Below, in pieces: positions 18,819 to 27,758 of a DNA stretch of 64,000 nucleotides. Both the position numbers and the translations under genes were made by a program. The stretch covers positions 1-64,000 of the forward strand of contig JAACUH010000065.1 of assembly GCA_009993005.1 (NCBI GenBank), given 5' to 3'. How positions within the stretch are numbered: position 1 is the stretch's first letter; every line of letters starts with the position of its first letter. Origin of the DNA: Rhodobacterales bacterium. Lineage in GTDB: Bacteria > Pseudomonadota > Alphaproteobacteria > Rhodobacterales > Rhodobacteraceae. Below the pieces are notes generated by a model, which did no database searches, was not told where the DNA came from, and worked only from the letters and a program-made list of their open reading frames with translations.

Positions 18819-18846
18819 TTCCGTCCCTGCGATCGGCACCCTTCTG

Positions 18847-21648
18847 ATGTGGACCCTCGGCCCCCTCGGCTTTGCCGCCCCCGCCTTGCTGCTCGCACTT
18901 GCCGCGCTGCCGCTCCTGTGGCTGATCCTGCGCGCGGTGCCGCCCGCACCGATCCGCCGCCGCTTTCCCGGCGTGGCATTGCTGCTGGGCCTGACCGACG
19001 ACAGCGTGCAATCCGACCGCACGCCCTGGTGGCTCCTGCTGCTGCGCATGCTGGCCGTTGCCGCCGTCATCATCGGCCTCGCCGGTCCCGTGCTCAACCC
19101 GCAGGCGGCGCGCGACGGCACCGGGCCGCTGCTGATCCTGCTCGACGGCACCTGGTCGGACGCGCGCGACTGGCCCGCCCGGCAGGACCGTGTCGCCTCG
19201 CTCCTGGCCGAGGCCGGACGCGCCGGGCGCAGCGCGGCGCTCGTCACCCTGACCGATCTGCCCCCGGACGGCCCGCAATTCGTCGCCGCCGATGCGCTGG
19301 CCACCCGTATCCCCGCCCTCGCCCCGCAAGCGTGGGAGCCTGATCCCGATGCGCTCACCACATGGGCCGCGGCGCTCGGCGGCGATTTCGACAGTTTCTG
19401 GCTCTCGGACGGGCTGGCCCGCGACAGCCGCGAGGCGCTGCTCGCCGCGCTCGAACGCCATGGCCGCGTGACCGTGTTCCAGACCCCCCGCCAGACCTAC
19501 GCCCTGCGCCCCGCGCGTTTCGACGGCGGCGAGGTGCGCGTCAGCGCCATGCGCACCCCCGCTGGTGCCCCGGCCGAGGTGCAGGTCGCCGCCATTGGCC
19601 CAGACCCGGCCGGTGTCGAACGCCAGCTTGCCACAGCCACCCTCACATTCGCGGCCGGCGCGGCCGAGGCCGAAGCCGCCTTTGACCTCCCCGCCGAATT
19701 GCGCAATCGCATCGCCCGGTTCGAGCTTCCGGGCCTGCGATCGGCCGCCGCCGTCACGCTGGCCGATGACGGGCTGCGCAGGCGGGAGGTCGCGCTGGTG
19801 ATGGGCGCGGGCACGCGCGAGGGGCTCGCGCTGCTCTCACCGCTGCATTACCTGCGCGAGGCCCTGGCGCCCACCGCCGACCTGATCGACGGCACGATCA
19901 GCGATATCGTGCTGGCCAACCCCGATGTCATCATCCTCGCCGATGTCGCCACGCTTGCGGCGGGCGAGGCCGAGGCGGTGGCGCAATGGGTGGAAAACGG
20001 CGGCCTCCTGCTGCGCTTTGCGGGCCCGCGCCTGGCCGCCAGCGACATCGGCCGCATGGCAGAGGACCCGCTCTTGCCCGTGCGCCTGCGCGCGGGTGGT
20101 CGCGACGTGGGCGGCGCGATGAGCTGGGGCGAGCCCAAGACGCTCGCCCCCTTCGCCGAGACCTCGCCTTTCTTCGGCCTGCCCGTCCCCGCCGATGTCA
20201 CCATCGCCGCGCAGGTGATGGCCCAGCCCGACCCGACGCTGGCCGCGCGCGTGATCGCCCAGCTGGACGACGGCACGCCGCTGGTGACGCGCAAGGCTCT
20301 GGGCGAAGGGCAAGTCGTGCTCTTTCACACCACAGCCAATGCCGAATGGACCACGCTGCCGCTCTCGGGACTGTTTGTCGCAATGCTCGAACGCCTCGCC
20401 GTCTCGACCCGCCCGGCCACCCCCACGGCTGACGACCTCTCCGGCACCATCTGGCTCGCCGAAGACCTGCTCGACGCCTATGGCACCCTGTCCGAGACCG
20501 ACACCATGGCGGGCGTCACCGGCGAGCGTCTGGGTGAGGTGCTGGCCGCTGGCCGCCCCGGCGCCGACCTGCCGCCGGGCCTCTATGCCGGGCCCGACAG
20601 CCGCATCGCGGTCAATGTGATCGGGGCCGAGACCGCGCTCGCCCCCGCCGCCTGGCCCGCGCGCATCGCGGTCGAGGGGCTGGCGGCGGCACGCGAGATG
20701 CGGCTCAAGGGCTGGCTGCTGGGTGCGGCACTGAGCCTCCTGCTGATCGACATCATTGCCTCGCTGGCACTCTCGGGCCGGCTGCGCGGGCCGCGCGCCG
20801 ATGTGGCGACGCTGGTGCTGCTGGGCCTTCTGGCGCTGCCGCAGGGCGTTCAGGCGCAAGAGGCGCAGGAGACACGGGACACGGCCGAGGCCGATGCGCT
20901 TGCCATTCAGGCGACATCGACGGTTGTGCTGGCCCATGTCCTGACCGGCAATGCGCAGGTGGACGAGGTCGCCCTGGCGGGGCTTTATGGCCTCTCGACC
21001 GTGCTCTACCAGCGCTCGTCGATCGAGCCGGGCAACCCGGTGGGCGTGGATCTGGAGCGCGACGACATCAGCCTCTTTCCCTTTCTCTACTGGCCCGTCA
21101 CCGCCGACCAGCCGATCCCCTCGCGCGCGGCCTATGCCAAGCTCAACCGCTTTCTGCGCGGCGGCGGGATGATCCTGTTCGACACCCGCGACGCCGATAC
21201 CGCAGGCTTTGGCGCGGCCACGCCCGAGGGGCGCAAGCTGCAGGCGCTGGCCCTGGGGCTCGACATTCCGCCGCTGGCGCCGATGCCGCCCGACCATATC
21301 CTCACCCGCGCCTTTTATCTGCTCCAGGACGTGCCCGGCCGCCATGCCGGACGCGAGATCTGGGTCGAGGCGAGCGCGCCTGACGCCGAACAGGCCGAGG
21401 GAATGCCCTTTCGCCAGCTCAACGACGGGGTCACGCCAGTGGTGATCGGCGGCAATGACTGGGCCGCCGCCTGGGCGATGGACGCACGCGGCGTCCGGCT
21501 GGTGCCGGTCGGGCGCGGCGCGGCGGGCGACCGCCAGCGCGAACTTGCCTTCCGCTTTGGCGTGAACCTCATCATGCATGTGCTCACCGGCAACTACAAA
21601 TCCGACCAGGTGCATGTGCCGGCACTTCTCGAAAGGCTGGGGCAATGA
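18847..21648 (+). CDS. BatA/DUF4159 domain membrane protein
   Basis: This 933-residue protein has an N-terminal BatA-type membrane region (spans at about 8-28 and 60-80), a long periplasmic VWA/glutamine-amidotransferase-like middle part, two further hydrophobic stretches (about 620-640 and 652-668) and a C-terminal DUF4159 domain (about 685-930, containing GGGMILFDTRDAD). It belongs to the MoxR-DUF58 operon, which in other bacteria is linked to aerotolerance or envelope stress. The downstream gene starts inside its stop (ATGA). Confidence 0.88.
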   Translation: MWTLGPLGFAAPALLLALAALPLLWLILRAVPPAPIRRRFPGVALLLGLTDDSVQSDRTPWWLLLLRMLAVAAVIIGLAGPVLNPQAARDGTGPLLILLDGTWSDARDWPARQDRVASLLAEAGRAGRSAALVTLTDLPPDGPQFVAADALATRIPALAPQAWEPDPDALTTWAAALGGDFDSFWLSDGLARDSREALLAALERHGRVTVFQTPRQTYALRPARFDGGEVRVSAMRTPAGAPAEVQVAAIGPDPAGVERQLATATLTFAAGAAEAEAAFDLPAELRNRIARFELPGLRSAAAVTLADDGLRRREVALVMGAGTREGLALLSPLHYLREALAPTADLIDGTISDIVLANPDVIILADVATLAAGEAEAVAQWVENGGLLLRFAGPRLAASDIGRMAEDPLLPVRLRAGGRDVGGAMSWGEPKTLAPFAETSPFFGLPVPADVTIAAQVMAQPDPTLAARVIAQLDDGTPLVTRKALGEGQVVLFHTTANAEWTTLPLSGLFVAMLERLAVSTRPATPTADDLSGTIWLAEDLLDAYGTLSETDTMAGVTGERLGEVLAAGRPGADLPPGLYAGPDSRIAVNVIGAETALAPAAWPARIAVEGLAAAREMRLKGWLLGAALSLLLIDIIASLALSGRLRGPRADVATLVLLGLLALPQGVQAQEAQETRDTAEADALAIQATSTVVLAHVLTGNAQVDEVALAGLYGLSTVLYQRSSIEPGNPVGVDLERDDISLFPFLYWPVTADQPIPSRAAYAKLNRFLRGGGMILFDTRDADTAGFGAATPEGRKLQALALGLDIPPLAPMPPDHILTRAFYLLQDVPGRHAGREIWVEASAPDAEQAEGMPFRQLNDGVTPVVIGGNDWAAAWAMDARGVRLVPVGRGAAGDRQRELAFRFGVNLIMHVLTGNYKSDQVHVPALLERLGQ

Positions 21649-23717
21649 CCGGCACGCTGCTGCTCGACCCGCTGCTGCCCTGGCCGCTCCTCATCGTCGT
21701 CGCGGCGCTGGCGGGCGCCGGCGTGGTGCTGGCGCTCTGGCGCAGGCTGGCGGGCTGGTGGCTGCGCGGGCTCGCCGCGCTGGCGCTCATCACCGCCATC
21801 GCCAACCCCTCGCTGCAACGCGAGGACCGCCAGCCACTCGCCGACATCATCATCGCCGTGATCGACGAAAGCGCCAGCCAGCGCATCGCCGACCGCCCCG
21901 CGCAGACCGCCGCCGCGCTGGACAAGCTGCGCGCCGATGTCGCGCGCAGGGCGAACACCGAATTGCGCGAGGTGCGCCTGGGCGACGGCAGCGGCGACGC
22001 CGGATCGCTCGTGATGACCGCCCTGTCCGAGGCGCTGGCGGAAGAACCGCAAGGCCGCATCGCCGGTATCGTGCTCATCACCGATGGCCGCCTGCATGAC
22101 ATCGACAGTGCCCCGCCCCTGCCTGCGCCGCTGCATGTGCTGCTCACCGGCCATCCGGGCGACTGGGACCGCAGGCTGGTGGTGCGCAATGCGCCCGCCT
22201 TTGCGATCATGGGTGAACAGGTCAACCTCACCGTGCGGATCGAGGATCAGGGCGCGGCACCTGCCGACGCTGGGCCGGTGGACCTCAGCATCGCCATCGA
22301 CGGCGGCGCGCCGATGCTGTTCCAGGTGCCGCTGGGCGTCGAGATCGACCTGCCGGTGGTATTGCCCCATGGCGGCATGAACGTGCTGCAATTCGCGACC
22401 CCGATGGGCGCGGGCGAACTGACCGACCGCAACAATGGCGCCGTGGTGCAGATCAACGGCGTGCGCGACCGGCTGCGCGTGCTTCTGGTCAGCGGCGAGC
22501 CGCACGCGGGCGAACGGACCTGGCGCAACCTGCTCAAGGCCGACAGCGCCGTCGATCTGGTGCATTTCACCATCCTGCGCCCCCCCGAAAAGCAGGACGG
22601 CGTCCCCGTCGAAGAGCTGTCGCTGATCGCCTTTCCGACCCGCGAGCTGTTCGTGGACAAGCTGTCGGAATTCGACCTCATCATCTTTGACCGCTACCGC
22701 CGCCGGGGCATCCTGCCGCCGGAATACTTTGACAACATCGCCCGATATGTCGAGGACGGTGGCGCGGTGCTGGTGTCATCGGGGCCGGAATATGCCAGCG
22801 CCGACAGCATCTACCGCTCGCCTCTGGGCCGGGTGCTGCCCGCCGCGCCGACCGCGCGGGTGATCGACCAGGCGTTCCGGCCGCTGCTGTCGGACCTCGG
22901 CCAGCGCCACCCCGTCACCGCAGGCCTGGCCGATCTCGCGCCGCCGGCCGAGACCGGCGATGGCCCCGGCTGGGGCCGCTGGCTGCGCCAGATCGACGTG
23001 CTGGCAGAGCCCGGCGCAGAGGTGGTGATGACCGGGATCGAGGACCGCCCGCTGCTGATTCTCAACCGCGTGGGCGAGGGCCGCGTGGCGCTGATCGCGT
23101 CCGATCAGACCTGGCTGTGGGATCGCGGCTATGACGGCGGCGGGCCGCAGCTCGAACTGCTGCGCCGGCTCGCGCATTGGATGATGAAGGAGCCCGAGCT
23201 CGAGGAGGAAACCCTCTGGGTCGAACCTGCCGGCCAGACCATGCGCATCATCCGCCGCACGCTGGCGGCGGCGGCAGACGACATCACCGTCACGCATCCC
23301 GATGGCACCCAGACCCTCGTGCCGCTGACCGAGACGACGCCGGGCCGCTTCGAAGCGCTGTGGGAGGCGCCCGAAATCGGCCTCTACCGCCTGAGTGACG
23401 GCGCGGTCGAGACGGTGATCGCGCTGGGCCCCGCCGCCCCGCGCGAGTTCGAGCAGACCATCGCCACGGGTGACCTGCTTGCGCCGCTGGTGGACGGCAC
23501 GCGCGGCGGGGTGCTCGGGATTGCCGACGGCCTGCCCGACCTGCGCGAGGTGCGCATAGGCCGCCCAGCCGCCGGGCGCGGCTGGATCGGCATGACCCCG
23601 CGCGACGCCTACCGCACCGCCGACATCACGCGCGATGCGCTGCTGCCGGCCTGGGCCTTTCTGCTGCTGGCCTCGCTGCTGATCCTCGGCGCCTGGCTGC
23701 GCGAAGGCCGCCGCTAG
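21645..23717 (+). CDS. Large membrane protein of the MoxR operon (glutamine-amidotransferase-like fold)
   Basis: This 690-residue protein has two N-terminal membrane spans (about 13-31 and 39-55), a VWA-like strand DIIIAVIDESASQ (67-79) in which the usual DxSxS appears as DESAS, a large extracytoplasmic region with a flavodoxin/amidotransferase-like segment (FDLIIFDRYRRRGILPPEYF), and a C-terminal span (about 666-684). It starts at ATGA within the DUF4159 stop. It is the last gene of the operon. It is probably a membrane component of the MoxR-dependent complex; no catalytic residue is evident. Confidence 0.82.
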   Translation: MTGTLLLDPLLPWPLLIVVAALAGAGVVLALWRRLAGWWLRGLAALALITAIANPSLQREDRQPLADIIIAVIDESASQRIADRPAQTAAALDKLRADVARRANTELREVRLGDGSGDAGSLVMTALSEALAEEPQGRIAGIVLITDGRLHDIDSAPPLPAPLHVLLTGHPGDWDRRLVVRNAPAFAIMGEQVNLTVRIEDQGAAPADAGPVDLSIAIDGGAPMLFQVPLGVEIDLPVVLPHGGMNVLQFATPMGAGELTDRNNGAVVQINGVRDRLRVLLVSGEPHAGERTWRNLLKADSAVDLVHFTILRPPEKQDGVPVEELSLIAFPTRELFVDKLSEFDLIIFDRYRRRGILPPEYFDNIARYVEDGGAVLVSSGPEYASADSIYRSPLGRVLPAAPTARVIDQAFRPLLSDLGQRHPVTAGLADLAPPAETGDGPGWGRWLRQIDVLAEPGAEVVMTGIEDRPLLILNRVGEGRVALIASDQTWLWDRGYDGGGPQLELLRRLAHWMMKEPELEEETLWVEPAGQTMRIIRRTLAAAADDITVTHPDGTQTLVPLTETTPGRFEALWEAPEIGLYRLSDGAVETVIALGPAAPREFEQTIATGDLLAPLVDGTRGGVLGIADGLPDLREVRIGRPAAGRGWIGMTPRDAYRTADITRDALLPAWAFLLLASLLILGAWLREGRR

Positions 23718-23758
23718 CCCAGCTTTTGCTGGACCTGTGTCCTGTTTTGGGCGAGCCT

Positions 23759-23788
23759 CGCCTGGCGCGACTATTTTCGCGCCAGGCG
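23759..23788. other. Perfect 12-bp inverted repeat between operons
   Basis: CGCCTGGCGCGA (23759-23770) and TCGCGCCAGGCG (23777-23788) form a perfect stem with a 6-base loop CTATTT. There is no T-tract after it in either direction. It lies 41 bp after the MoxR operon and 27 bp before the amine-oxidase start, so it could be a weak terminator, a processing site or an operator. Confidence 0.6.
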
Positions 23789-23814
23789 CGTATTGCAGAC
23801 AAAGGGGATAGCGG

Positions 23815-25047
23815 ATGGCGGATTTCGATGTGGTGATCGTAGGGGCGGGTTCGGCCGGGCTGGCTGCGGCCAAGGTGCTGATCGCACAAGGCAAATCGGT
23901 GCAGGTGATCGAGGCGATGGACCGCATCGGCGGGCGCGCCCATACCACCGACGACTGGTTCGGCATGCCCTTTGACATCGGTTGCGCCTGGCTGCACGCC
24001 GCCGATCGCAACCCCTATTTCCCCGAGGCGCAGGCGGCGGGCTGGACGCTCTATCACCACGACATGAGCCTCGATCACCTCTATTTCGGCGACCGCAAGG
24101 CCACCGAGGCCGAGATGGCCAAACTGGCCGAGGCCGAGGCGGCACTGGCCGCCTGCGTTGAAAACCACACCGGCCCGGATGACCGGCTGTCGTCGCTGCT
24201 GACCGAATGCCACGCGCTGCGGGCGGCCACGACCTTTAGCGGGCCGATGGATTTCGGCAAGGACGATGACGAGATTTCGGTCGCGGATTTCAAGGCCGCC
24301 GCCGACCTCGACCCCAATTATTTCACCCGCGAGGGGTTTGGCGCGCTGGTGGCGCGCTTTGGCGCGGATGTGCCGGTGCGCACCGGCTGCCCGGTGCGCC
24401 GCGTGGACTGGTCGGGCGCGGGCGTCACCGTGTCGGGCGACTGGGGCAGCATCCACGCGGATGCCGTGATCCTGACCGTGTCGCCCGCCGTGCTGGCCTT
24501 TGACGAGATCGCCTTTCATCCCGCCCTGCCCCCCGCGCATGTCGAGGCGGCGTTCGACCTGCCGATGGGCCTGCTCACCAAGATCCCGCTCGAGATCCGG
24601 GGCGCGCGGCTGGGGCTCGACGCCTTCGACGACCTGCTGATCGAACGTCACGCGCGCCACGACATCTTTTTCCTGTGTTTTCCGTTCGATACCGACCTCA
24701 TGGTCGGTTTTGTCGGTGGTGATTTCGCCTGGGAGATCGAGGCCGCCGGCGAAGAGGCCGCGGTGGATTTCGCCACCACCCGCCTTGCCGCGATCTTTGG
24801 CGCGGATATCAAGCGGCATGTCGGGCGCGGCCATATGACGAACTGGAGCGCGGACCGCTGGGTGCGCGGCGCCTATGCGGCGGCGCGGCCGGGCAAGGCG
24901 CAGGCCCGCGCGGTGCTCGCGCAGCCGGTGGGCGCGCGGGTCTTTTTCGCGGGCGAACATCTGGCCGGGTCGCTGATCCAGACCTGCGGCGGCGCGCGGT
25001 TGTCGGGCGAGGCGGCGGCGCGCGCGGTGCTGGCGCAGATCGGCTGA
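23815..25047 (+). CDS. FAD-dependent amine oxidase / flavin monoamine oxidase family protein
   Basis: This 410-residue flavoprotein has the N-terminal dinucleotide-binding motif VVIVGAGSAGLAAA (residues 6-19), the second FAD signature RIGGRAHTT (about 39-47) and the C-terminal FAD contact FFAGEHLAGSLIQTCGGA. It probably oxidises an amine to the aldehyde with H2O2 release; substrate unknown. AAAGGGG lies a few bases before the ATG. No signal peptide or Tat motif precedes the FAD fold, so it is cytoplasmic. It seems to be a single gene; the glycolate oxidase operon begins 99 bp downstream behind its own operator. Confidence 0.9.
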   Translation: MADFDVVIVGAGSAGLAAAKVLIAQGKSVQVIEAMDRIGGRAHTTDDWFGMPFDIGCAWLHAADRNPYFPEAQAAGWTLYHHDMSLDHLYFGDRKATEAEMAKLAEAEAALAACVENHTGPDDRLSSLLTECHALRAATTFSGPMDFGKDDDEISVADFKAAADLDPNYFTREGFGALVARFGADVPVRTGCPVRRVDWSGAGVTVSGDWGSIHADAVILTVSPAVLAFDEIAFHPALPPAHVEAAFDLPMGLLTKIPLEIRGARLGLDAFDDLLIERHARHDIFFLCFPFDTDLMVGFVGGDFAWEIEAAGEEAAVDFATTRLAAIFGADIKRHVGRGHMTNWSADRWVRGAYAAARPGKAQARAVLAQPVGARVFFAGEHLAGSLIQTCGGARLSGEAAARAVLAQIG

Positions 25048-25109
25048 CCGCCTGCGGCGACTTGGTGCCGGCTGCCTGCGGCGACTTGGCGCTTGCCGCG
25101 GGCGGGGTT

Positions 25110-25131
25110 TGGTTATATTTTCTTACCAATC
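25110..25131 (+). promoter_or_regulatory. Palindromic operator upstream of glcD (GntR/FadR-type site)
   Basis: The 22-bp sequence TGGTTATATTTTCTTACCAATC has inverted half-sites TTGGT (25109-25113) and ACCAA (25125-25129) separated by 11 bp. It is AT-rich in a GC-rich genome and ends 15 bp before the glcD ATG. It is identical at 18 of 22 positions to 43866-43887, in front of a FadR-type regulator gene, so it is probably that regulator's binding site. Confidence 0.65.
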
Positions 25132-25145
25132 AGGAGGAGAGACTG

Positions 25146-26579
25146 ATGGACATGCCCCGCCCCGACGCCGCGATCCTGTCGCGCAAGGCCGCCATCGTGG
25201 CGCGGTTGCAGGCCGCGCTGCCTGCCGGCGCAGTGATCCATGATGCCGCCGAAACCCGCGCCTATGAATGCGACGCGCTGACCGCCTACCGCTGCGCGCC
25301 GCTCTGTGTGGTGCTGCCCGGCTCGACCGAGGAGGTCGCGGCGGCGCTGCGCATCTGCCATGCCGAAGGCGTGCCGGTGGTGCCGCGCGGCGCGGGCACC
25401 TCGCTCGCCGGCGGCGCGCTGCCCACCGCCGATTGCGTGGTGCTGGGCATCGCGCGGATGAACGGCGTGATCGAGACCAACTATGCCGACCGCTATATCC
25501 GCGTGCAGGCCGGCCGCACGAACCTGAGCGTGACCGGTGCGGTCGAGGCGCAGGGATTTTTCTATGCGCCCGACCCGTCGAGCCAGCTTGCCTGCGCCAT
25601 CGCGGGCAATGTCGCGATGAACTCTGGCGGGGCGCATTGCCTGAAATACGGCGTGACGACGAACAACCTGCTGGGCGTGACCATGGTGCTGATGGATGGC
25701 ACGGTCGTCACGCTGGGGGGCGCGCATATGGATGCCGGCGGGCTCGATCTGCTGGGTGTGGTCTGCGGGTCGGAAGGGCAGCTTGGCGTCGTCACCGAGG
25801 CCACGCTGCGCATCCTGCCCAAGCCCGAGGGCGCGCGGCCGGTGCTGATCGGGTTCGACAGCAACGAGGTGGCGGGCGCCTGCGTGTCCGACATCATCAA
25901 GGCCGGCGTGCTGCCGGTTGCCATCGAATTCATGGACCGCCCCTGCATCCGCGCGACCGAGGCCTTTGCCCATGCGGGCTATCCCGATTGCGAGGCGCTG
26001 CTGATCGTGGAAGTCGAGGGCGCCCCGGCCGAGATCGACGACCAGCTTGCCCGGATTACCGCCATCGCGCGGCGCCACAACCCGGTGGAATTGCGCGAGG
26101 CGCGCGATGGGGACGAGGCGGCGCGGATCTGGCTGGGGCGCAAATCGGCCTTTGGCGCGATGGGGCAGATCAACGATTACGTCTGCCTCGACGGCACGAT
26201 CCCGGTGAGCCAGTTGCCCAATGTGCTGCGCCGGATCGGCGAGATCTCCCGGCAATACGGGCTCGACGTGGGCAATGTGTTCCATGCCGGGGACGGCAAC
26301 ATGCATCCGCTGATCCTTTACAACGCCAACACGCCCGGCGAGCTGGAGAAATGCGAGGCGATGGGGGCGGATATCCTGCGGCTTTGTGTCGAGGTGGGCG
26401 GTTGTCTGACCGGCGAGCATGGTGTGGGGATCGAGAAGCGCGACCTGATGGTGAGCCAGTTCGCGCCTGACGACCTCGAGATCCAGATGGCGGTGAAGGA
26501 TGTGTTCGACCCCGGCTGGCTGCTCAACCCCGCCAAGGTGTTTCCGCTGGCGGCCTCTGAGGCCCGGCGTGCCGCGTGA
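25146..26579 (+). CDS. glcD: Glycolate oxidase subunit GlcD (FAD-linked)
   Basis: This 477-residue FAD-binding PCMH-type oxidoreductase oxidises glycolate to glyoxylate with GlcE and GlcF. It has the FAD loop VPRGAGTSLAGGALPT (about residues 80-95), LACAIAGNVAMNSGGAHCLK and the C-terminal domain with GNVFHAGDGNMHPLI and the end block GEHGVGIEKRDL. The ATG at 25146 has AGGAGGAGAG upstream, and a palindromic operator lies between. It is the first gene of glcDEF. A dispersed repeat separates it from glcE. D-lactate dehydrogenases share the fold, but the E and F subunits support glycolate oxidase. Confidence 0.95.
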   Translation: MDMPRPDAAILSRKAAIVARLQAALPAGAVIHDAAETRAYECDALTAYRCAPLCVVLPGSTEEVAAALRICHAEGVPVVPRGAGTSLAGGALPTADCVVLGIARMNGVIETNYADRYIRVQAGRTNLSVTGAVEAQGFFYAPDPSSQLACAIAGNVAMNSGGAHCLKYGVTTNNLLGVTMVLMDGTVVTLGGAHMDAGGLDLLGVVCGSEGQLGVVTEATLRILPKPEGARPVLIGFDSNEVAGACVSDIIKAGVLPVAIEFMDRPCIRATEAFAHAGYPDCEALLIVEVEGAPAEIDDQLARITAIARRHNPVELREARDGDEAARIWLGRKSAFGAMGQINDYVCLDGTIPVSQLPNVLRRIGEISRQYGLDVGNVFHAGDGNMHPLILYNANTPGELEKCEAMGADILRLCVEVGGCLTGEHGVGIEKRDLMVSQFAPDDLEIQMAVKDVFDPGWLLNPAKVFPLAASEARRAA

Positions 26580-26590
26580 GGCAGGCGTAG

Positions 26591-26663
26591 CAGGGGGGCT
26601 GTCTGCCCCCCTCGGGGCCTTGCGGCCCCTTCACCCCCCGAGGATATTTCTGGCAAGATGAAG
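26591..26663 (+). repeat. Dispersed intergenic repeat, copy 3 (supplies the glcE start)
   Basis: The element has hairpin-forming blocks (GGGGGGCTGTCTGCCCCCC, then GGGGCCTTGCGGCCCC) and ends with the family core GAGGATATTTCTGGCAAGAT. The ATG within CAAGATGAAG is the apparent glcE start codon. It sits inside the glcDEF operon. Confidence 0.7.
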
Positions 26664-27758
26664 CTGATGGAACCTGAGACAGAAGCGCAGGTCGCGGATG
26701 CAATACGCGATGCGGCGGGGCCGCTGGTGCTGCGCGGCGGGGGCACGCGGGGGCTGGGGGCGGTCGCGGGCGATGTGCTGTCGCTGGCGGCCTTGCGCGG
26801 GGTGGAGCTTTATGAGCCCGGCGCGCTGACGCTGGTGGTGCGGGCGGGGACGCCGCTGGCGGAGGTGGGCGCGCTGCTGGCGGGCGAGGGGCAACGGCTT
26901 GCCTTTGAGCCGCCGGATTTGCGCGGGCTCCTGGGGCGTAGCGGCGACAGCACGATCGGCGGCGTGGTGGCCGCCAATGCCAGCGGGCCGCGCCGGGTGC
27001 AGGCGGGGGCGTGCCGGGACTTTGTGCTGGGCCTGCGCTTTGTCGATGGGCATGGCCGCGTGCTGCGCAATGGCGGGCGGGTGATGAAGAATGTCACCGG
27101 CTATGATCTGGGCAAGCTGATGGCGGGCAGCCAGGGCACGCTGGGGGTTCTGACCGAGGTCGCGCTCAAGGTCTTGCCGGTGCCGGAGACGGAGGCGACG
27201 CTGGTCTTGCCGGGGCGTACCCTGGCCGATGCGGTGGCGGCGATGGCGGCGGCGCTGGGCTCGCCCTTTGAGGTCTCGGGCGCGGCCTGGGAGGGTGGTG
27301 CGGCGCTCTTGCGGGTCGAGGGTTTTGCCGGGTCGGTCGGCTACCGCGCGGAGCAGTTGCAGGCGCTGCTGGCCGCGCATGGGGAGAGCGTTGTGCTGGA
27401 TCCGGAGGCCTCGGCCGCGCGCTGGGCGGGGTTGCGCGATGTTGCGGGCTTTGCCGGGCGGGCGGGCGATGTCTGGCGCATCGCCTGCCGGCCATCGGAT
27501 GCGCCGGCGCTGGTCGCGCGATCGGGGGACCGCGCCACGGTGCAGCTCGACTGGGGTGGCGGGCTGATCTGGGCGCTGGTGCCGGAGGGCACGGACCTGC
27601 GCGCGCGGCTCGGGGTCTATGACGGCCATGCCACGCTGTTGCGCGGCACAGGCGGGCCGGTGTTCCAGCCAGAGGCGGCGCCGGTGGCGGCGCTGGCGGC
27701 GGGATTGCGGGCGCGGTTCGACCCGCGCGGGATCTTCAACAGGGGCTTGATGGGCTGA
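26658..27758 (+). CDS. glcE: Glycolate oxidase subunit GlcE (FAD-binding)
   Basis: This 366-residue protein is the short FAD-binding subunit. It has VLRGGGTRGLG near residues 24-34 and the block STIGGVVAANASGPRRVQAG, but lacks the C-terminal oxidase domain of GlcD, as is normal for GlcE. The start at 26658 lies within the end of an intergenic repeat; an alternative ATG at 26667 (MEPETEAQ) cannot be excluded, and neither has a strong ribosome-binding site. The stop TGA and the glcF ATG share one base. Confidence 0.93.
   Translation: MKLMEPETEAQVADAIRDAAGPLVLRGGGTRGLGAVAGDVLSLAALRGVELYEPGALTLVVRAGTPLAEVGALLAGEGQRLAFEPPDLRGLLGRSGDSTIGGVVAANASGPRRVQAGACRDFVLGLRFVDGHGRVLRNGGRVMKNVTGYDLGKLMAGSQGTLGVLTEVALKVLPVPETEATLVLPGRTLADAVAAMAAALGSPFEVSGAAWEGGAALLRVEGFAGSVGYRAEQLQALLAAHGESVVLDPEASAARWAGLRDVAGFAGRAGDVWRIACRPSDAPALVARSGDRATVQLDWGGGLIWALVPEGTDLRARLGVYDGHATLLRGTGGPVFQPEAAPVAALAAGLRARFDPRGIFNRGLMG

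Noticed and set aside
16834-23717. The MoxR/DUF58/DUF4159 operon as a novel system
   Set aside because: MoxR-DUF58-BatA/DUF4159 clusters are widespread in proteobacteria; it is poorly understood but not new.
23759-23788. Rho-independent terminator of the MoxR operon
   Set aside because: The stem is perfect but no T-tract follows on the plus strand, so I list it only as an inverted repeat.
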